A stretch of DNA of 64,000 nucleotides from Phormidium willei BDU 130791 (GTDB lineage Bacteria; Cyanobacteriota; Cyanobacteriia; Cyanobacteriales; Geitlerinemataceae), in contig LSZA01000002.1 of NCBI GenBank assembly GCA_001637315.1, forward strand, positions 1-64,000, written 5' to 3'. Under the pieces are notes generated by a model, which did no database searches, was not told the DNA's origin, and was given only the letters and a program-made list of their open reading frames with translations. This document shows, in pieces, positions 1 through 8,947 of the stretch (its first letter is position 1; the number at the start of each line of letters is the position of its first letter). A program made the translations under genes and the position numbers.

Positions 1-2
1 TT

Positions 3-1430
3 GGCGGTGGCCAGGGACTTCCTGGCACTCAAGGCGCGGGAACAATTAGTAATTTTCGCTTTGAGGCCGGCGAGGTGGCATTTACGGCCCAAGGCTGGGA
101 GGCGGAGGATGTTAGCATCACCAATGACCCGTTTTCACCGCCTGAGTTGGAGATTCGGGCTGATCGCGCCCGCTTAAGGAGTATTGATCCGCTACGGGAT
201 GAGTTGCGCCTGGAACGGCCGCGATTGGTGTTTGATGATAATTTTTCGATTGGGATTCCGCGACGACGGTTTATTTTCGATCGCCGGGAACAACAGGAGC
301 CGTTTTTGCAGATTGGCTATGATGGGCGCGATCGCGGTGGCTTGTTTGTGCAGCGACGGTTCAATCTGGTGGATACGCCAGTGTTTTCTCTGAGTGTCAC
401 ACCTCAGTATTTTGTGGAACAGGGGATTAATGATAACAATGTTGTCAAGTTAGATAACTTTGGTACGGTGGTGCAGGCTCGGGGCCGTTTTTCGCCGACA
501 ACGATTCTGACGGCGGATGTGGATGTGCTGAATCTGGATTTTGCTGAGTTTGATTCGGAGGAGGATTTACGGGCCAGTGCGCGGTTGTCGCAGTTGGTGG
601 GGGATCATACGCTAACGGGGGAATATGGGTTCCGCGATCGCCTCTTTAATGGGTCGTTGGGCTTTCAGACGGTATACAGTAGTTTTGGGGCAGTGCTGTC
701 ATCCCCTCAATATGTGTTGGGGTCGACGGGAATTTCTCTGAATTATCAGGTTGGGGTGAACCGAATTGAGTCGGATACCGATGATTTAAGTCTGTTGGAG
801 CCGATTCGGGAGAATAATCGGGCCTCTCTGACGCGCTATCAGGGGAGTGCGGTGTTGCGGCGCGGCTTTACTCTTTGGCAAGGGGAGGCGTTACCCCCAA
901 CGGCAGAAGAGGGGTTACGCTATACTCCTGTGCCGGTGGTTCCCTTTGTGCGGGCCTATGTGGCGGCTCGGGGCATTGCTGGGTTTTATAGTAATGGGGA
1001 TTCGGAAACGTCGTTACAGGGAATCGTGGGGATGCAGGCCCAGTTTGGTCATTTTTCCCGCAATGTCTTGGATTATACGTCGCTGAATATTGAGTATTCC
1101 GAAACCTTGGGTTCGGGAGAATCGCCGTTCCTGTTTGACCGCATTGCTGACCCGAGGGTGTTACGCTTGGGCCTGGTGCAACAAATTTATGGGCCGTTTC
1201 GGGCTGGGGTGCAAACGTCGATTAATTTGGATTCGGGGGAGAGTTTTAGTACCAACTTTACGCTTGAATATAGCCGCCGCACTTATGGGGTGACGATCTT
1301 TGTCAATCCGCAACAGGAGATTGGGGGGTTGAGTTTACGGATTAGTGATTTTGATTGGAATGGCAACACGCGATCGTTTAGTAATCCCGAACGCTGTGCG
1401 GTGCGGGGAGGGTTACGGTGTACTCGCTAG
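3..1430 (+). CDS. DUF3769 outer-membrane protein (3' part)
   Basis: The reading frame is open from the window's left edge, so the gene starts upstream and only about the last 475 residues are seen; a GTG at 75 is an internal codon, not a convincing start. The sequence has the alternating hydrophobic/polar pattern of an outer-membrane beta-barrel, with repeated strands ending in aromatic residues (for example LSVTPQYFVEQ, FTLEYSRRTYGVTIFV). It matches my memory of DUF3769, the cyanobacterial family distantly related to LptD, which inserts lipopolysaccharide in the outer membrane. The early segment about altered Asp/Arg-rich strands (ELEIRADRARL) resembles the OstA/LptA-like jellyroll that precedes the barrel. 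Function in LPS export is inference from the family. Confidence 0.75.
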   Translation, partial: GGGQGLPGTQGAGTISNFRFEAGEVAFTAQGWEAEDVSITNDPFSPPELEIRADRARLRSIDPLRDELRLERPRLVFDDNFSIGIPRRRFIFDRREQQEPFLQIGYDGRDRGGLFVQRRFNLVDTPVFSLSVTPQYFVEQGINDNNVVKLDNFGTVVQARGRFSPTTILTADVDVLNLDFAEFDSEEDLRASARLSQLVGDHTLTGEYGFRDRLFNGSLGFQTVYSSFGAVLSSPQYVLGSTGISLNYQVGVNRIESDTDDLSLLEPIRENNRASLTRYQGSAVLRRGFTLWQGEALPPTAEEGLRYTPVPVVPFVRAYVAARGIAGFYSNGDSETSLQGIVGMQAQFGHFSRNVLDYTSLNIEYSETLGSGESPFLFDRIADPRVLRLGLVQQIYGPFRAGVQTSINLDSGESFSTNFTLEYSRRTYGVTIFVNPQQEIGGLSLRISDFDWNGNTRSFSNPERCAVRGGLRCTR

Positions 1431-1467
1431 GGTTGAGATGGTTGTTTGAGTCGATTGTTCATAACCT

Positions 1468-1956
1468 TTGAGACAAGCATTGGTGCGGGATTCTACGGAC
1501 AAGGTAGCACGACGAGAGGCGATCGCTCTCCTGAGGTATTATGGCTTCGATTTAGGGGGGGAGACGGCGGAGGGGTTTGTGGAACGCTGGCGACAGGAGA
1601 TTCCCCTGGATTGGTTGCGTCTGGCGATTCTGGAGGCGTTATATCAGGGGCGTTATAAGGGGGTTTCGGTGAGTCAGTTGTTGGTGTTATGGCAACGGCG
1701 CGGGATGCCAGTGCAACATTTTAATGGTGAGTTTGAGCGGTTGATGTGTGGGAGTTTGCCGGGGGTGGTGCGGCTAGAGGAGGAGATTCCTGAGGCTGAA
1801 CCGATTGAGATGGAGGAGTCGTTACCCGAGGAGGGACGAGAGATGGGACTGCATGAGCCGATTAACCCGTTTCGGCCGTCTGAGGGGCGATCGCCGTTAT
1901 ATGAGAAGTTACAGCATTTGGCGCAACCGGAGCGGGATGAGGATACTTTAGAATAG
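1468..1956 (+). CDS. Conserved cyanobacterial hypothetical protein
   Basis: A 162-residue protein that I do not recognise by name. The first ~100 residues look like an alpha-helical globular domain (REAIALLRYYGF, LAILEALYQGRYKGVSVSQLL, FERLMC), reminiscent of small helical or winged-helix domains. The remainder is acidic and probably disordered, ending in a short conserved-looking tail (PLYEKLQHLAQ). No ATG is available: TTG at 1468 or GTG at 1480 are both possible starts, and no clear ribosome-binding site separates them. It lies 37 bases after the DUF3769 gene on the same strand, so co-transcription is plausible. Confidence 0.6.
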   Translation: MRQALVRDSTDKVARREAIALLRYYGFDLGGETAEGFVERWRQEIPLDWLRLAILEALYQGRYKGVSVSQLLVLWQRRGMPVQHFNGEFERLMCGSLPGVVRLEEEIPEAEPIEMEESLPEEGREMGLHEPINPFRPSEGRSPLYEKLQHLAQPERDEDTLE

Positions 1957-2005
1957 AAGTCTGTGAGGGTGAGAGCCAGTGTTGTGATGTTGAGAGGTTG
2001 AGACC

Positions 2006-2623
2006 ATGGTTGTAGCAACATCCCCCCCAGTGATTGAGGTGGATACGTCAGAGGTGCGTCGAGGCTACAGTCTGGAGGACTATCGACGCTTTGAGGCGGA
2101 GTCGCTGGAGCGTCATGAGTATCGAGATGGGGAGGTGGTGACGATGACGGGTGGTTCTGAGGCCCATAATACGATTACGGTGAATTTGGTGGTGTTGCTG
2201 GGCTTTTTGCTGCGAGATAGTCCGTTGCGGCTGTACAGCAGTGATTTGCGTTTGTGGTTGCCTCAGTACAACCGCGCCACCTATCCTGATGTGATGGTGG
2301 TGGAGGGAGAACCGGTGTTTCAGGAACAGCGAAGTGATGAGATTCTCAATCCGACGCTGATTGTGGAGGTGTTGTCTCCGTCAACGGCGGCTTATGATCG
2401 CGGGGATAAGTTCCGCCGCTATCGCTCGATTCCCAGTTTTGCCGAGTATCTGCTGGTGAGTCAGCAGGAGCCGTATGTTGAGCAGTTCTCTCGTCGGGAT
2501 GAGGGGGTGTGGGAGTTTCGGGCGTTGGAGGGGTTGGAGGGGGCGATTCGCCTGCCTCGCTTTGATGTGGAACTCCCGCTTGGGGAGATTTATCGGCGGG
2601 TACGGTTTGCGGAGATGGGGTGA
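2006..2623 (+). CDS. Uma2 family (DUF820) endonuclease-like protein
   Basis: The 205-residue product matches the Uma2/DUF820 family, which has a PD-(D/E)XK restriction-endonuclease fold and is strongly expanded in cyanobacteria. Visible hallmarks are the N-terminal YSLEDYRRFEAES and HEYRDGEVVTMTGGS segments, the central YPDVMVVEGEP (catalytic Asp region), and NPTLIVEVLSPSTAAYDRGDK (Glu and the downstream Lys). The C terminus (FDVELPLGEIYRRV) is the usual family ending. The biological role of Uma2 proteins is not settled; some may be domesticated nucleases. Start at ATG 2006. It stands alone, followed by a VapBC-type pair. Confidence 0.88.
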   Translation: MVVATSPPVIEVDTSEVRRGYSLEDYRRFEAESLERHEYRDGEVVTMTGGSEAHNTITVNLVVLLGFLLRDSPLRLYSSDLRLWLPQYNRATYPDVMVVEGEPVFQEQRSDEILNPTLIVEVLSPSTAAYDRGDKFRRYRSIPSFAEYLLVSQQEPYVEQFSRRDEGVWEFRALEGLEGAIRLPRFDVELPLGEIYRRVRFAEMG

Positions 2624-2721
2624 GTTGGGGGATTTCCTGAGTGGCAATCCATCGATTCAGGGGTCAAGACATCATGATACGGGACGTTTGCGGGTTTAGA
2701 TATATCTGAGGGAATCGAACG

Positions 2722-2937
2722 ATGAATAAAGACGAAATTCTCAGTCAATTACGAGGAACTGCGATCGAGGAACGCATCCTTATTATTGAAGCGATTTTAG
2801 AGACGGTTAAACATGATATGCGCGTCTCATCCTCTGCACCCTTGGACTCGGAACATAAGCCCCTCCGAGGTCGGGTGATTCGCTATGATGAGCCGTATGA
2901 GCCGGTGGCTGCCGAGGATTGGGAAGCTCTAGCGTGA
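2722..2937 (+). CDS. Antitoxin of a VapBC-type pair
   Basis: A 71-residue acidic protein (N-terminal MNKDEILSQLRG, then a helix EERILIIEAILETVK, C-terminal PVAAEDWEALA). The size, the short helical N terminus and the position immediately before a PIN-domain gene indicate the antitoxin of a type II toxin-antitoxin system. Its stop codon overlaps the GTG start of the toxin (gtga at 2934-2937), the usual translational coupling of such pairs. The N-terminal helix resembles the addiction-module component family often paired with PIN or RelE toxins; that family call is tentative. Confidence 0.7.
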   Translation: MNKDEILSQLRGTAIEERILIIEAILETVKHDMRVSSSAPLDSEHKPLRGRVIRYDEPYEPVAAEDWEALA

Positions 2938-3314
2938 TTATCCTAGACACACATATTTGGATTTGGTGGGTAGATGACAACCCTAAACTTTCGTCCCAAA
3001 ATCGAGAAATCATCCGAAGCCAGCAGGATAATGGGCTAGGAATCAGCATTATTTCTTGTTGGGAAATTGCAAAATTAGTTGAGAAAAATAGACTCAATTT
3101 AGAAATCTCCCTAGAAGAATGGCTGGATACCGCCATAAACTATCATCAAATTCAAGTACTACACTTAAACTTGCCCATCATCCTCGAATCGACTCGCCTA
3201 TCTGGATTTCATGCAGATCCAGCCGACCAGATCATTGTCGCAACTGCTAAAGTTCATGGGGTCACATTAGTGACTCAAGACCAAAAGATAAACCATTATT
3301 TTAGTCAAACTTGA
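2934..3314 (+). CDS. vapC: PIN-domain toxin (VapC family)
   Basis: PIN-domain ribonuclease of about 126 residues. The N-terminal strand with the first catalytic aspartate (IILDTHIWIWW) is followed by the conserved Ser/Glu segment (ISCWEIAKLVEKNRL), the central DPADQIIVATA with the acidic pair, and the last acidic site LVTQDQKI. VapC toxins cleave tRNA or rRNA and are held inactive by the partner antitoxin encoded just upstream. I chose GTG 2934, which overlaps the antitoxin stop, because the PIN fold begins right after it; an upstream TTG at 2919 would add five residues inside the antitoxin gene. Confidence 0.88.
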   Translation: MIILDTHIWIWWVDDNPKLSSQNREIIRSQQDNGLGISIISCWEIAKLVEKNRLNLEISLEEWLDTAINYHQIQVLHLNLPIILESTRLSGFHADPADQIIVATAKVHGVTLVTQDQKINHYFSQT

Positions 3315-3618
3315 GACAGATGCGGTAATGCCAACCCCTCATCCCGGTAGGCCACTGAGGCGCTTAGGTCGTTGAGAACTCGTCTTAGCCGTGGTAGAAT
3401 CCGTTCTTGATAGACTACCGCTGGATGTACCAGATAGCCCCTTAACTGCCTCTGAAGTTGAGACTTTCACCTCTTTTGGGTCAGTCAATCAGGTTTTGGG
3501 TCAGTCAATCAGGGTTTGCTGAGACGGGTGAGCTGGGGGCTATTGGGTAGGGGTGCAAGTTGTGCCAAACTCAAACTAGAGGCATAATGAGAAGCCTTGC
3601 CCTGATTTCCGAGATGCT
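3315..3618. other. Intergenic region before the defence island
   Basis: No credible gene is seen in these 304 bases. It contains a 20-base perfect tandem duplication at 3474-3513 (reported separately). This is the left boundary of the defence island and should hold the promoter of the DUF4007 gene at 3619, but I see no sigma-70-like pair that I would commit to. Confidence 0.6.
3474..3513. repeat. 20-bp perfect tandem duplication
   Basis: Two adjacent identical copies of a 20-base unit (ttttgggtcagtcaatcagg) at 3474-3493 and 3494-3513, followed by a degenerate partial continuation (gtttg). It lies 105 bases upstream of the DUF4007 gene and could be replication slippage or a repeated regulatory site. 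Confidence 0.85.
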
Positions 3619-4545
3619 ATGGTTGCCACGTCAACGGCCCTATTCCCCGATTTGCGAAAAGTTGCCTTTGCACGCCATGAGACGTTTCACCCCCGTTTTG
3701 GCTGGCTGAAAAAGGGGTTTGATGCAGCGCAACAAGAGGCTCAACAGGGTGAAGCGGTTGGAATCTTTACCGCTGATGATGCTGTGGTGCGTTTGGGGGT
3801 GGGGAAGAATATGGTGCGCTCTATCCGGTATTGGTGTAATGCGTTTCAGGTTTTAGAAGATGATCAGCCGACGGAGTTGGGTGAAAAATTGCTTGGCGAT
3901 GAGGGGTGGGATACGTTTTTAGAAAATCCGGCTTCGTTGTGGTTGTTGCATTGGCAGTTGCTACAAAATCCAGAAGAGGCTACGGCTTGGGCGATCGCAT
4001 TTTTTGGCTTTCATGCGGTTGAATTTTCTCCAGACGATTTGTTGGCTAGCTTGGAACAGTATAGTGAGGCAAGTCCGGGTAAGAAAACAGCGGTGTCTTC
4101 TCTAAAGAAGGACATGAACTGTATTCTTCGGATGTATTCAGAACCGGAACTTCAGCGGGGAGCAATTGAGGATTCTATCAATAGTCCGTTTTCTGGGTTG
4201 GGCTTGATTTCGAGATCGCGCAAGCAGTATAAGTTTTGTATTGGCGAAAAGGAAAACTTACCGCCAGAGATTATTGTTTATGCCTGTTTAAAGTTTGCTG
4301 AAACGAGCAGTGCTAAGACCATTTCTGTGTCACGATTAACCTATGACCCCCACAGTCCAGGGTTGACGTTTAAATTGCCGGAACGGGTGATTTGTGATGC
4401 GATCGCCGATGTGGAAAGCCGTGACCCTCGTGTGGCGGTGCGGGAGTCGGAGGGATTACTACAATTCTCCTTCACCGAAGATCCAAACTCCCTCGCAGAC
4501 GATATCCTAGAACAGTATTATACGGAGCCTGTCGCTGCCCTATGA
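3619..4545 (+). CDS. DUF4007 family protein, SspB-like (first copy)
   Basis: 308 residues. The N-terminal pattern FARHETFHPRFGWLKKGF, the segment VRLGVGKNMVRSIRYWC, and the following PTELGEKLL / WLLHWQLL motifs are what I know of DUF4007, the family to which the SspB nickase of the SspABCD phosphorothioation pathway belongs. The middle VGKNMV...W part looks like a winged-helix DNA-binding element. It overlaps the next gene by four bases (ATGA at 4542), so it is translationally coupled to the big ATPase, and the PAPS-reductase gene follows. Inferred role: DNA recognition or nicking for sulfur incorporation. A second, diverged DUF4007 gene lies at 11347. I cannot identify catalytic residues by eye, so enzymatic activity is open. 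Confidence 0.8.
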   Translation: MVATSTALFPDLRKVAFARHETFHPRFGWLKKGFDAAQQEAQQGEAVGIFTADDAVVRLGVGKNMVRSIRYWCNAFQVLEDDQPTELGEKLLGDEGWDTFLENPASLWLLHWQLLQNPEEATAWAIAFFGFHAVEFSPDDLLASLEQYSEASPGKKTAVSSLKKDMNCILRMYSEPELQRGAIEDSINSPFSGLGLISRSRKQYKFCIGEKENLPPEIIVYACLKFAETSSAKTISVSRLTYDPHSPGLTFKLPERVICDAIADVESRDPRVAVRESEGLLQFSFTEDPNSLADDILEQYYTEPVAAL

Positions 4546-7500
4546 GTCAGCCCCTTTCCCAAATGTTTCGCCTCAACCGCCGCTATTCTCGTTCGATTGA
4601 TGTAGAGCGCGATTTTGTCAATGCGGATGCGCTCAAGGGCTATATTCTCACCGATCGCGCGGTAGATACCCTAGAGCGCCTGCTGACGAGTTTAAACGAT
4701 CCTCAGGGCGATCGCGCCTGGACGCTCACCAGTGTTTATGGAACAGGAAAATCTTCATTTGCTCAGTTTTTCACGGCGCTATGCAGTGCTGAGACGGCGG
4801 AAACGGGACAATTGGCACGGCAGATCCTGGCGGCTGCGGATGTAGGGTTAGAGGACCAACTAGAGGCGATTCCCGCTCAGGGATTTGTCTGTGCGGTGGC
4901 GAAGGCGCAACGGGAACCGATTAGTCATACAATTGTTCGGGGTTTGTTACGGGGAGCCAAGGAATTTTGGCGCAGTAAACCCGGTAAAAAACCGAGTATT
5001 TTAGATGAGTTAAAATCTCGAGTTGATAACTTGGTGGCTGAGCCAAATTTATCGGGAAATTTAGTTATTGATTGGATAAAAAAAATATCGTTTGCGGCTA
5101 AGGCTCCGGTTTTATTGGTTATTGATGAACTGGGGAAAACCCTGGAATATGCGGTTTATGCAGAGGGGGCTGAAGATTTATATCTCTTACAGCAAATTGC
5201 TGAGTTGCCCAAAGATGACGAGTATTCTGTTGCCATTCTCGGACTGTTACATCAGGCATTTGATGAGTATGGTCGCAAACTCTCTCGCAACCAACGCAAT
5301 GAATGGACGAAAATCCAAGGCCGTTTTCAAGATATTCCCTTTGAAAGTTCACCGGGTCAAATGATTCGCCTGATGGGACAGGTGTTTGAACTTGATGAGG
5401 ACAAGGGGATAAAGATTGCAGCGGCGGTCAAGAGTTTTGGTGAGGATTGGGTTGATAGTCTAAAAGACCTATCGCGAACGGCAGAGTTAACGGCGGAGTC
5501 GATTGAGGCGATTTATCCCCTGCATCCCGTGGCGGCCTATAGTTTGCCTAGCTTATGTTCTAAGTATGCTCAAAATGACCGCTCCCTGTTTACCTTTTTA
5601 ACCAGTTCAGAACCTCTCTCATTGCGGCGCTATTTGGAGGAAACAGATGTTAATGGGACTCTCCCTGCAACCCTAAAGTTGGATCGAGTGTATGACTATT
5701 TTGTGGAAACCGTCGGGATGGGATTGTCCTATCGTCCCAATGCTCAGAAATGGGTGGAAATTCAGGGACTGATTCAGGATGCGAAACACCTGGAGGCGGA
5801 GAAGCGGCGGGTGTTGAAAGTGATTGGAATGCTGAATTTGCTCTCCGTGACGGGGGTGGCTCGCGCAAGTTGGGAGTTGGTGGTGTCGTCGTTGTGTGAT
5901 ACTCCTGATGCGATGGCGCAACGGGACGGCTGGAGTCAGGTGATTGAAACCCTACTTAAACAAAATTTACTGACCTATCACCGCACTCGCGATGAGTTGC
6001 GGATTTGGGAGGGGTCGGAGTTTAATGTGGATGCGGAAGTGGATGCGAGGATGCAAGACAACCGCAAGAATCTTAGGGAGATGTTGTCGCAGTGGTATCC
6101 TCTAACGCCGATGGTGGTGCAACGTCATAGTTACACCACGGGGACGTTACGCTATTTTGAACGGTTATATGTGGATGAGGAGACCTCTCTGGAGTCGTTG
6201 CGTTGCACCCAGGGAGGCGATGGGGTGATTGGCTACTGGGTAGGGGAACATCCTCCTGAGTCGGTGGCGAAGTGGACGGCGGATGGGAAACCGTTGTTGC
6301 TGTTGGCGGGGAAACGGTTGCTGACGTTGCGATCGCAGGCGTTGGAATATGCGGCGCTGCAAGAGATTCGTGATACGGCGGGACAGCTTCAGAGTGATGG
6401 GGTGGCGCGGCGTGAGGTGAATTATCGTCTGTTGCAAGGACAGGAAATGCTCGATCGCAGTTTTCAACAAACCTTTGACTGGCGCGGTGTTCAGGGTTGG
6501 TTAGAGGGGAAGACGGTGCAATGGCGGGATGCGAAGGCGTTTAGTGCGGGGTTATCTCAGTTGTGCAATCGCGTCTATCGCAAAGGACTGGTGTTGCGTA
6601 ATGAGATGCTCAATCGTCGGGAGTTGACGACACAGGGAGCGAAGGCGCGACGGGTTCTGATTGAACGGATGTTGGATTATGGAGATCAACCGCGATTAGG
6701 GTTGGAGGGATATGGCCCTGAGGTGGCTATGTATGAGTCGGTGTTGCAAGAGTCGGGGATGCACCAACAGGAGGGGGACAGTTGGGGATTTTTCCCACCG
6801 GATCAGGATTCAGGATTATGGACGGTTTGGGAGAAGATTGAGGAGTTTTGTGAGTCGGCGACGCAGGAGATGCGATCGCTGGCGGAGTTATATGACATCT
6901 TGGAAGCGCCACCGTATGGGATTAAGCCGGGAACGATTCCGGTGCTGTTGGCGGCGTTCCTCCTCTATCGGTTGGATGATGTGGGGATTTATCGGGATGG
7001 AAGTTTTATTCCGCTGTTCGGAAGTGAGCATTTTGAGCTACTGGTGAAGGACCCCAGCCGGTTTGCACTGAAGTATTTTCAGATTGCGGGGTTGCGGATG
7101 GAGGTGTTCCGGGAGTTGGAACAGGTGTTGCGGAATCCTCAGGCTAAGGTTCCTCAGAAGGTTCGCAATACGACATTATTGATGGTGGCGAAACCGCTAT
7201 TTCAGTTTGCGCAGAAGTTACCTCGTTATACCAAGCAGACGCAGCGGGTGAGTGAGGTGGCGCAACGGGTGTTACGGGAGTTGAGTCAGGCCAAGGAACC
7301 GGATGAGTTGTTGTTTGTGGCGCTTCCTCAGGCTTGTGGTTTTGAGCCGATTGATGTGGAGGCCGACGATACACCAGGAACGGCGAAGGCGTTACGAGAG
7401 CGTCTCGTGGCGGCGGTTCGGGAGATTCATGGTGCGTATGATGCGTTGTTGAGGGATTGTCAGCGGTTGTTATATCAGGCGTTTGGGGTGCGTCGGCCGG

Positions 7501-8027
7501 AAACGACGTTGCGGGAGGATTTGCGATCGCGTGCGCATCAGGTGTTGTCTCACTGTACGGAACCGGCGTTGCGGCGGTTTGTCAAGGTGGCGGTGGATGA
7601 GACGAAGGAGGAACGGGCCTGGTTGGAGGCGCTGGTGATGGTGATTGCGGATAAGCCGGCGGAGTCTTGGCGAGATGAGACGATGCAGGCGTTTGAGGTG
7701 CAGTTAGGAGATTTGGCGCGCCGGTTCCGCAATCTGGAGGCGGTACGTCAGGATCTGGCGCGGGAGGCGGAGACGATGGCGGCGCCTTCGGAGAATCTAC
7801 GTCCGCAACGGGTGACGTTGACGCAGTTGGATGGGGAGGAACAGCATCGTCTGGTGTGGCGAGATATGAAGCTGGAGCGGATGGAGCAGGTTGAGGCGAA
7901 GGTGGAACGGCTTTTGCAGGAGTTGCAGGGGTTGGAGCCGTCGGTTCGGGAGGCGATCGCGCTGCGGTTGATGGAGCGGGTGTTAGGGTCTCCGCAGCAA
8001 GCGGTATCTCAGGCTGAGGTGCGATGA
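4542..8027 (+). CDS. Large P-loop ATPase, SspC-like / BREX-type
   Basis: 1161 residues. An N-terminal AAA-type nucleotide site is clear: Walker A with GTGKS at residues 67-71 and a Walker B-like VIDELGK with Asp195-Glu196. The rest (about 300-1161) is helical without a domain that I recognise, with a likely coiled-coil C terminus (LERMEQVEAKVERLLQELQ). Arrangement with DUF4007 in front (4-base overlap) and a PAPS-reductase gene behind matches the sspB-sspC-sspD order; the general plan of a P-loop at the extreme N terminus of a >1100-residue protein is also that of BrxC/PglY. I infer an ATP-driven DNA-bound motor or scaffold that acts with the DUF4007 protein. The coding strand is unusually G-rich (many gtg, ttg, ggg codons) compared with the second ATPase of the island. 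Confidence 0.75.
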   Translation: MSQPLSQMFRLNRRYSRSIDVERDFVNADALKGYILTDRAVDTLERLLTSLNDPQGDRAWTLTSVYGTGKSSFAQFFTALCSAETAETGQLARQILAAADVGLEDQLEAIPAQGFVCAVAKAQREPISHTIVRGLLRGAKEFWRSKPGKKPSILDELKSRVDNLVAEPNLSGNLVIDWIKKISFAAKAPVLLVIDELGKTLEYAVYAEGAEDLYLLQQIAELPKDDEYSVAILGLLHQAFDEYGRKLSRNQRNEWTKIQGRFQDIPFESSPGQMIRLMGQVFELDEDKGIKIAAAVKSFGEDWVDSLKDLSRTAELTAESIEAIYPLHPVAAYSLPSLCSKYAQNDRSLFTFLTSSEPLSLRRYLEETDVNGTLPATLKLDRVYDYFVETVGMGLSYRPNAQKWVEIQGLIQDAKHLEAEKRRVLKVIGMLNLLSVTGVARASWELVVSSLCDTPDAMAQRDGWSQVIETLLKQNLLTYHRTRDELRIWEGSEFNVDAEVDARMQDNRKNLREMLSQWYPLTPMVVQRHSYTTGTLRYFERLYVDEETSLESLRCTQGGDGVIGYWVGEHPPESVAKWTADGKPLLLLAGKRLLTLRSQALEYAALQEIRDTAGQLQSDGVARREVNYRLLQGQEMLDRSFQQTFDWRGVQGWLEGKTVQWRDAKAFSAGLSQLCNRVYRKGLVLRNEMLNRRELTTQGAKARRVLIERMLDYGDQPRLGLEGYGPEVAMYESVLQESGMHQQEGDSWGFFPPDQDSGLWTVWEKIEEFCESATQEMRSLAELYDILEAPPYGIKPGTIPVLLAAFLLYRLDDVGIYRDGSFIPLFGSEHFELLVKDPSRFALKYFQIAGLRMEVFRELEQVLRNPQAKVPQKVRNTTLLMVAKPLFQFAQKLPRYTKQTQRVSEVAQRVLRELSQAKEPDELLFVALPQACGFEPIDVEADDTPGTAKALRERLVAAVREIHGAYDALLRDCQRLLYQAFGVRRPETTLREDLRSRAHQVLSHCTEPALRRFVKVAVDETKEERAWLEALVMVIADKPAESWRDETMQAFEVQLGDLARRFRNLEAVRQDLAREAETMAAPSENLRPQRVTLTQLDGEEQHRLVWRDMKLERMEQVEAKVERLLQELQGLEPSVREAIALRLMERVLGSPQQAVSQAEVR

Positions 8028-8039
8028 TGTTAGTCTGTG

Positions 8040-8070
8040 AGGGGAGTCACTGGTAGCAGGTGATTCCCCT
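8040..8070 (+). terminator. Hairpin between ATPase and sulfurtransferase genes
   Basis: Inverted repeat aggggagtcac (8040-8050) and gtgattcccct (8060-8070), 11 bp with one G-T type mismatch and a 9-base loop. No T-run follows, so it may be an attenuator, an RNA-stability element or a weak terminator inside the putative sspBCD operon. Confidence 0.45.
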
Positions 8071-8118
8071 CATTGCTAGAGCCTCGCAAATCCCGTTAGA
8101 TAACCTTACGACAAAACA

Positions 8119-8925
8119 ATGTCAATTATGTCTGGTCAGAAAACGCGACATATTTTAGGACTTTCTGGAGGTAAGGACAGTACGGCGTTAGCGGTGCTGT
8201 TGCACCAGGAGATTCCTGAAATGGAATACTTCTTTTGCGATACCCACAAGGAACTCCCGGAAACCTATGAGTATCTTGATCGCATTCAGGCCCGTTTAGG
8301 GATTGAGGTTAAGCGGCTGAGTGCGAATCAGGGGTTTGACCATTGGCTAGATGTGTATGGAGGTTATCTTCCTTCTCCCAATAATCGCTGGTGTACCCGT
8401 CAGATGAAGATTAAGCCTCTTGAGGAGTTCATTGGTGACGATGATACCGTCAGTTATATCGGTATCCGCGCTGATGAGAACCGGGATGGCTATATCTCTA
8501 GTAAACCCAACATCAAACCTGTGTTTCCGTTTAAGGAGCGGGGTTTGGTGAAGGACGATATTATCCACTTGTTGGAGGAAAGTGGGATTGGCTTACCGGA
8601 TTATTATCGTTGGCGCAGTCGTTCTGGCTGTTATTTTTGCTTCTTCCAACGCAAGTATGAGTGGGTAATGCTGGCTCAGGAGCATCCGGATTTGTTTGAG
8701 AAGGCGATCGAGTATGAGAAGAATCATAAGGATGGCCGAGATTATACTTGGACTCAGGGGGAAACTCTTGAGGAGTTGTTGGCGCGGAAGGATGAGATTA
8801 TTGAGAATCATCGAAAGGGGCGATCGCAGCCGAGTAAATCCTCTAATCAAACACTTGCAAAGACCTTGACTGATGCTCTTGAATTTGAAGATGAAGAAAT
8901 TCCCTGTTTAATTTGTCATTTCTAG
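8119..8925 (+). CDS. sspD: PAPS-reductase-like ATP pyrophosphatase (SspD/DndC/BrxP-like)
   Basis: 268 residues of the phosphoadenosine-phosphosulfate reductase/DndC superfamily. The PP-loop SGGKDS is at residues 16-21. Cysteines suited to an Fe-S cluster or sulfur relay are Cys92 (RWCTRQMKIKP, a hallmark of the superfamily), Cys171 and Cys174 (GCYFC), with an extra C-terminal CLIC pair at 263-266. In phosphorothioation pathways this enzyme activates the DNA backbone with ATP and accepts sulfur from a cysteine desulfurase; in BREX type 4 the homologue is called BrxP. It sits downstream of the DUF4007-ATPase pair and 22 bases before the DUF262 nuclease. It is the only such gene in the island, so it may serve both the Ssp-like and the BREX-like blocks. 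A plain assimilatory PAPS reductase is unlikely given the context. Confidence 0.82.
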   Translation: MSIMSGQKTRHILGLSGGKDSTALAVLLHQEIPEMEYFFCDTHKELPETYEYLDRIQARLGIEVKRLSANQGFDHWLDVYGGYLPSPNNRWCTRQMKIKPLEEFIGDDDTVSYIGIRADENRDGYISSKPNIKPVFPFKERGLVKDDIIHLLEESGIGLPDYYRWRSRSGCYFCFFQRKYEWVMLAQEHPDLFEKAIEYEKNHKDGRDYTWTQGETLEELLARKDEIIENHRKGRSQPSKSSNQTLAKTLTDALEFEDEEIPCLICHF

Positions 8926-8947
8926 ATCTATTTACTCTTACATTAAC

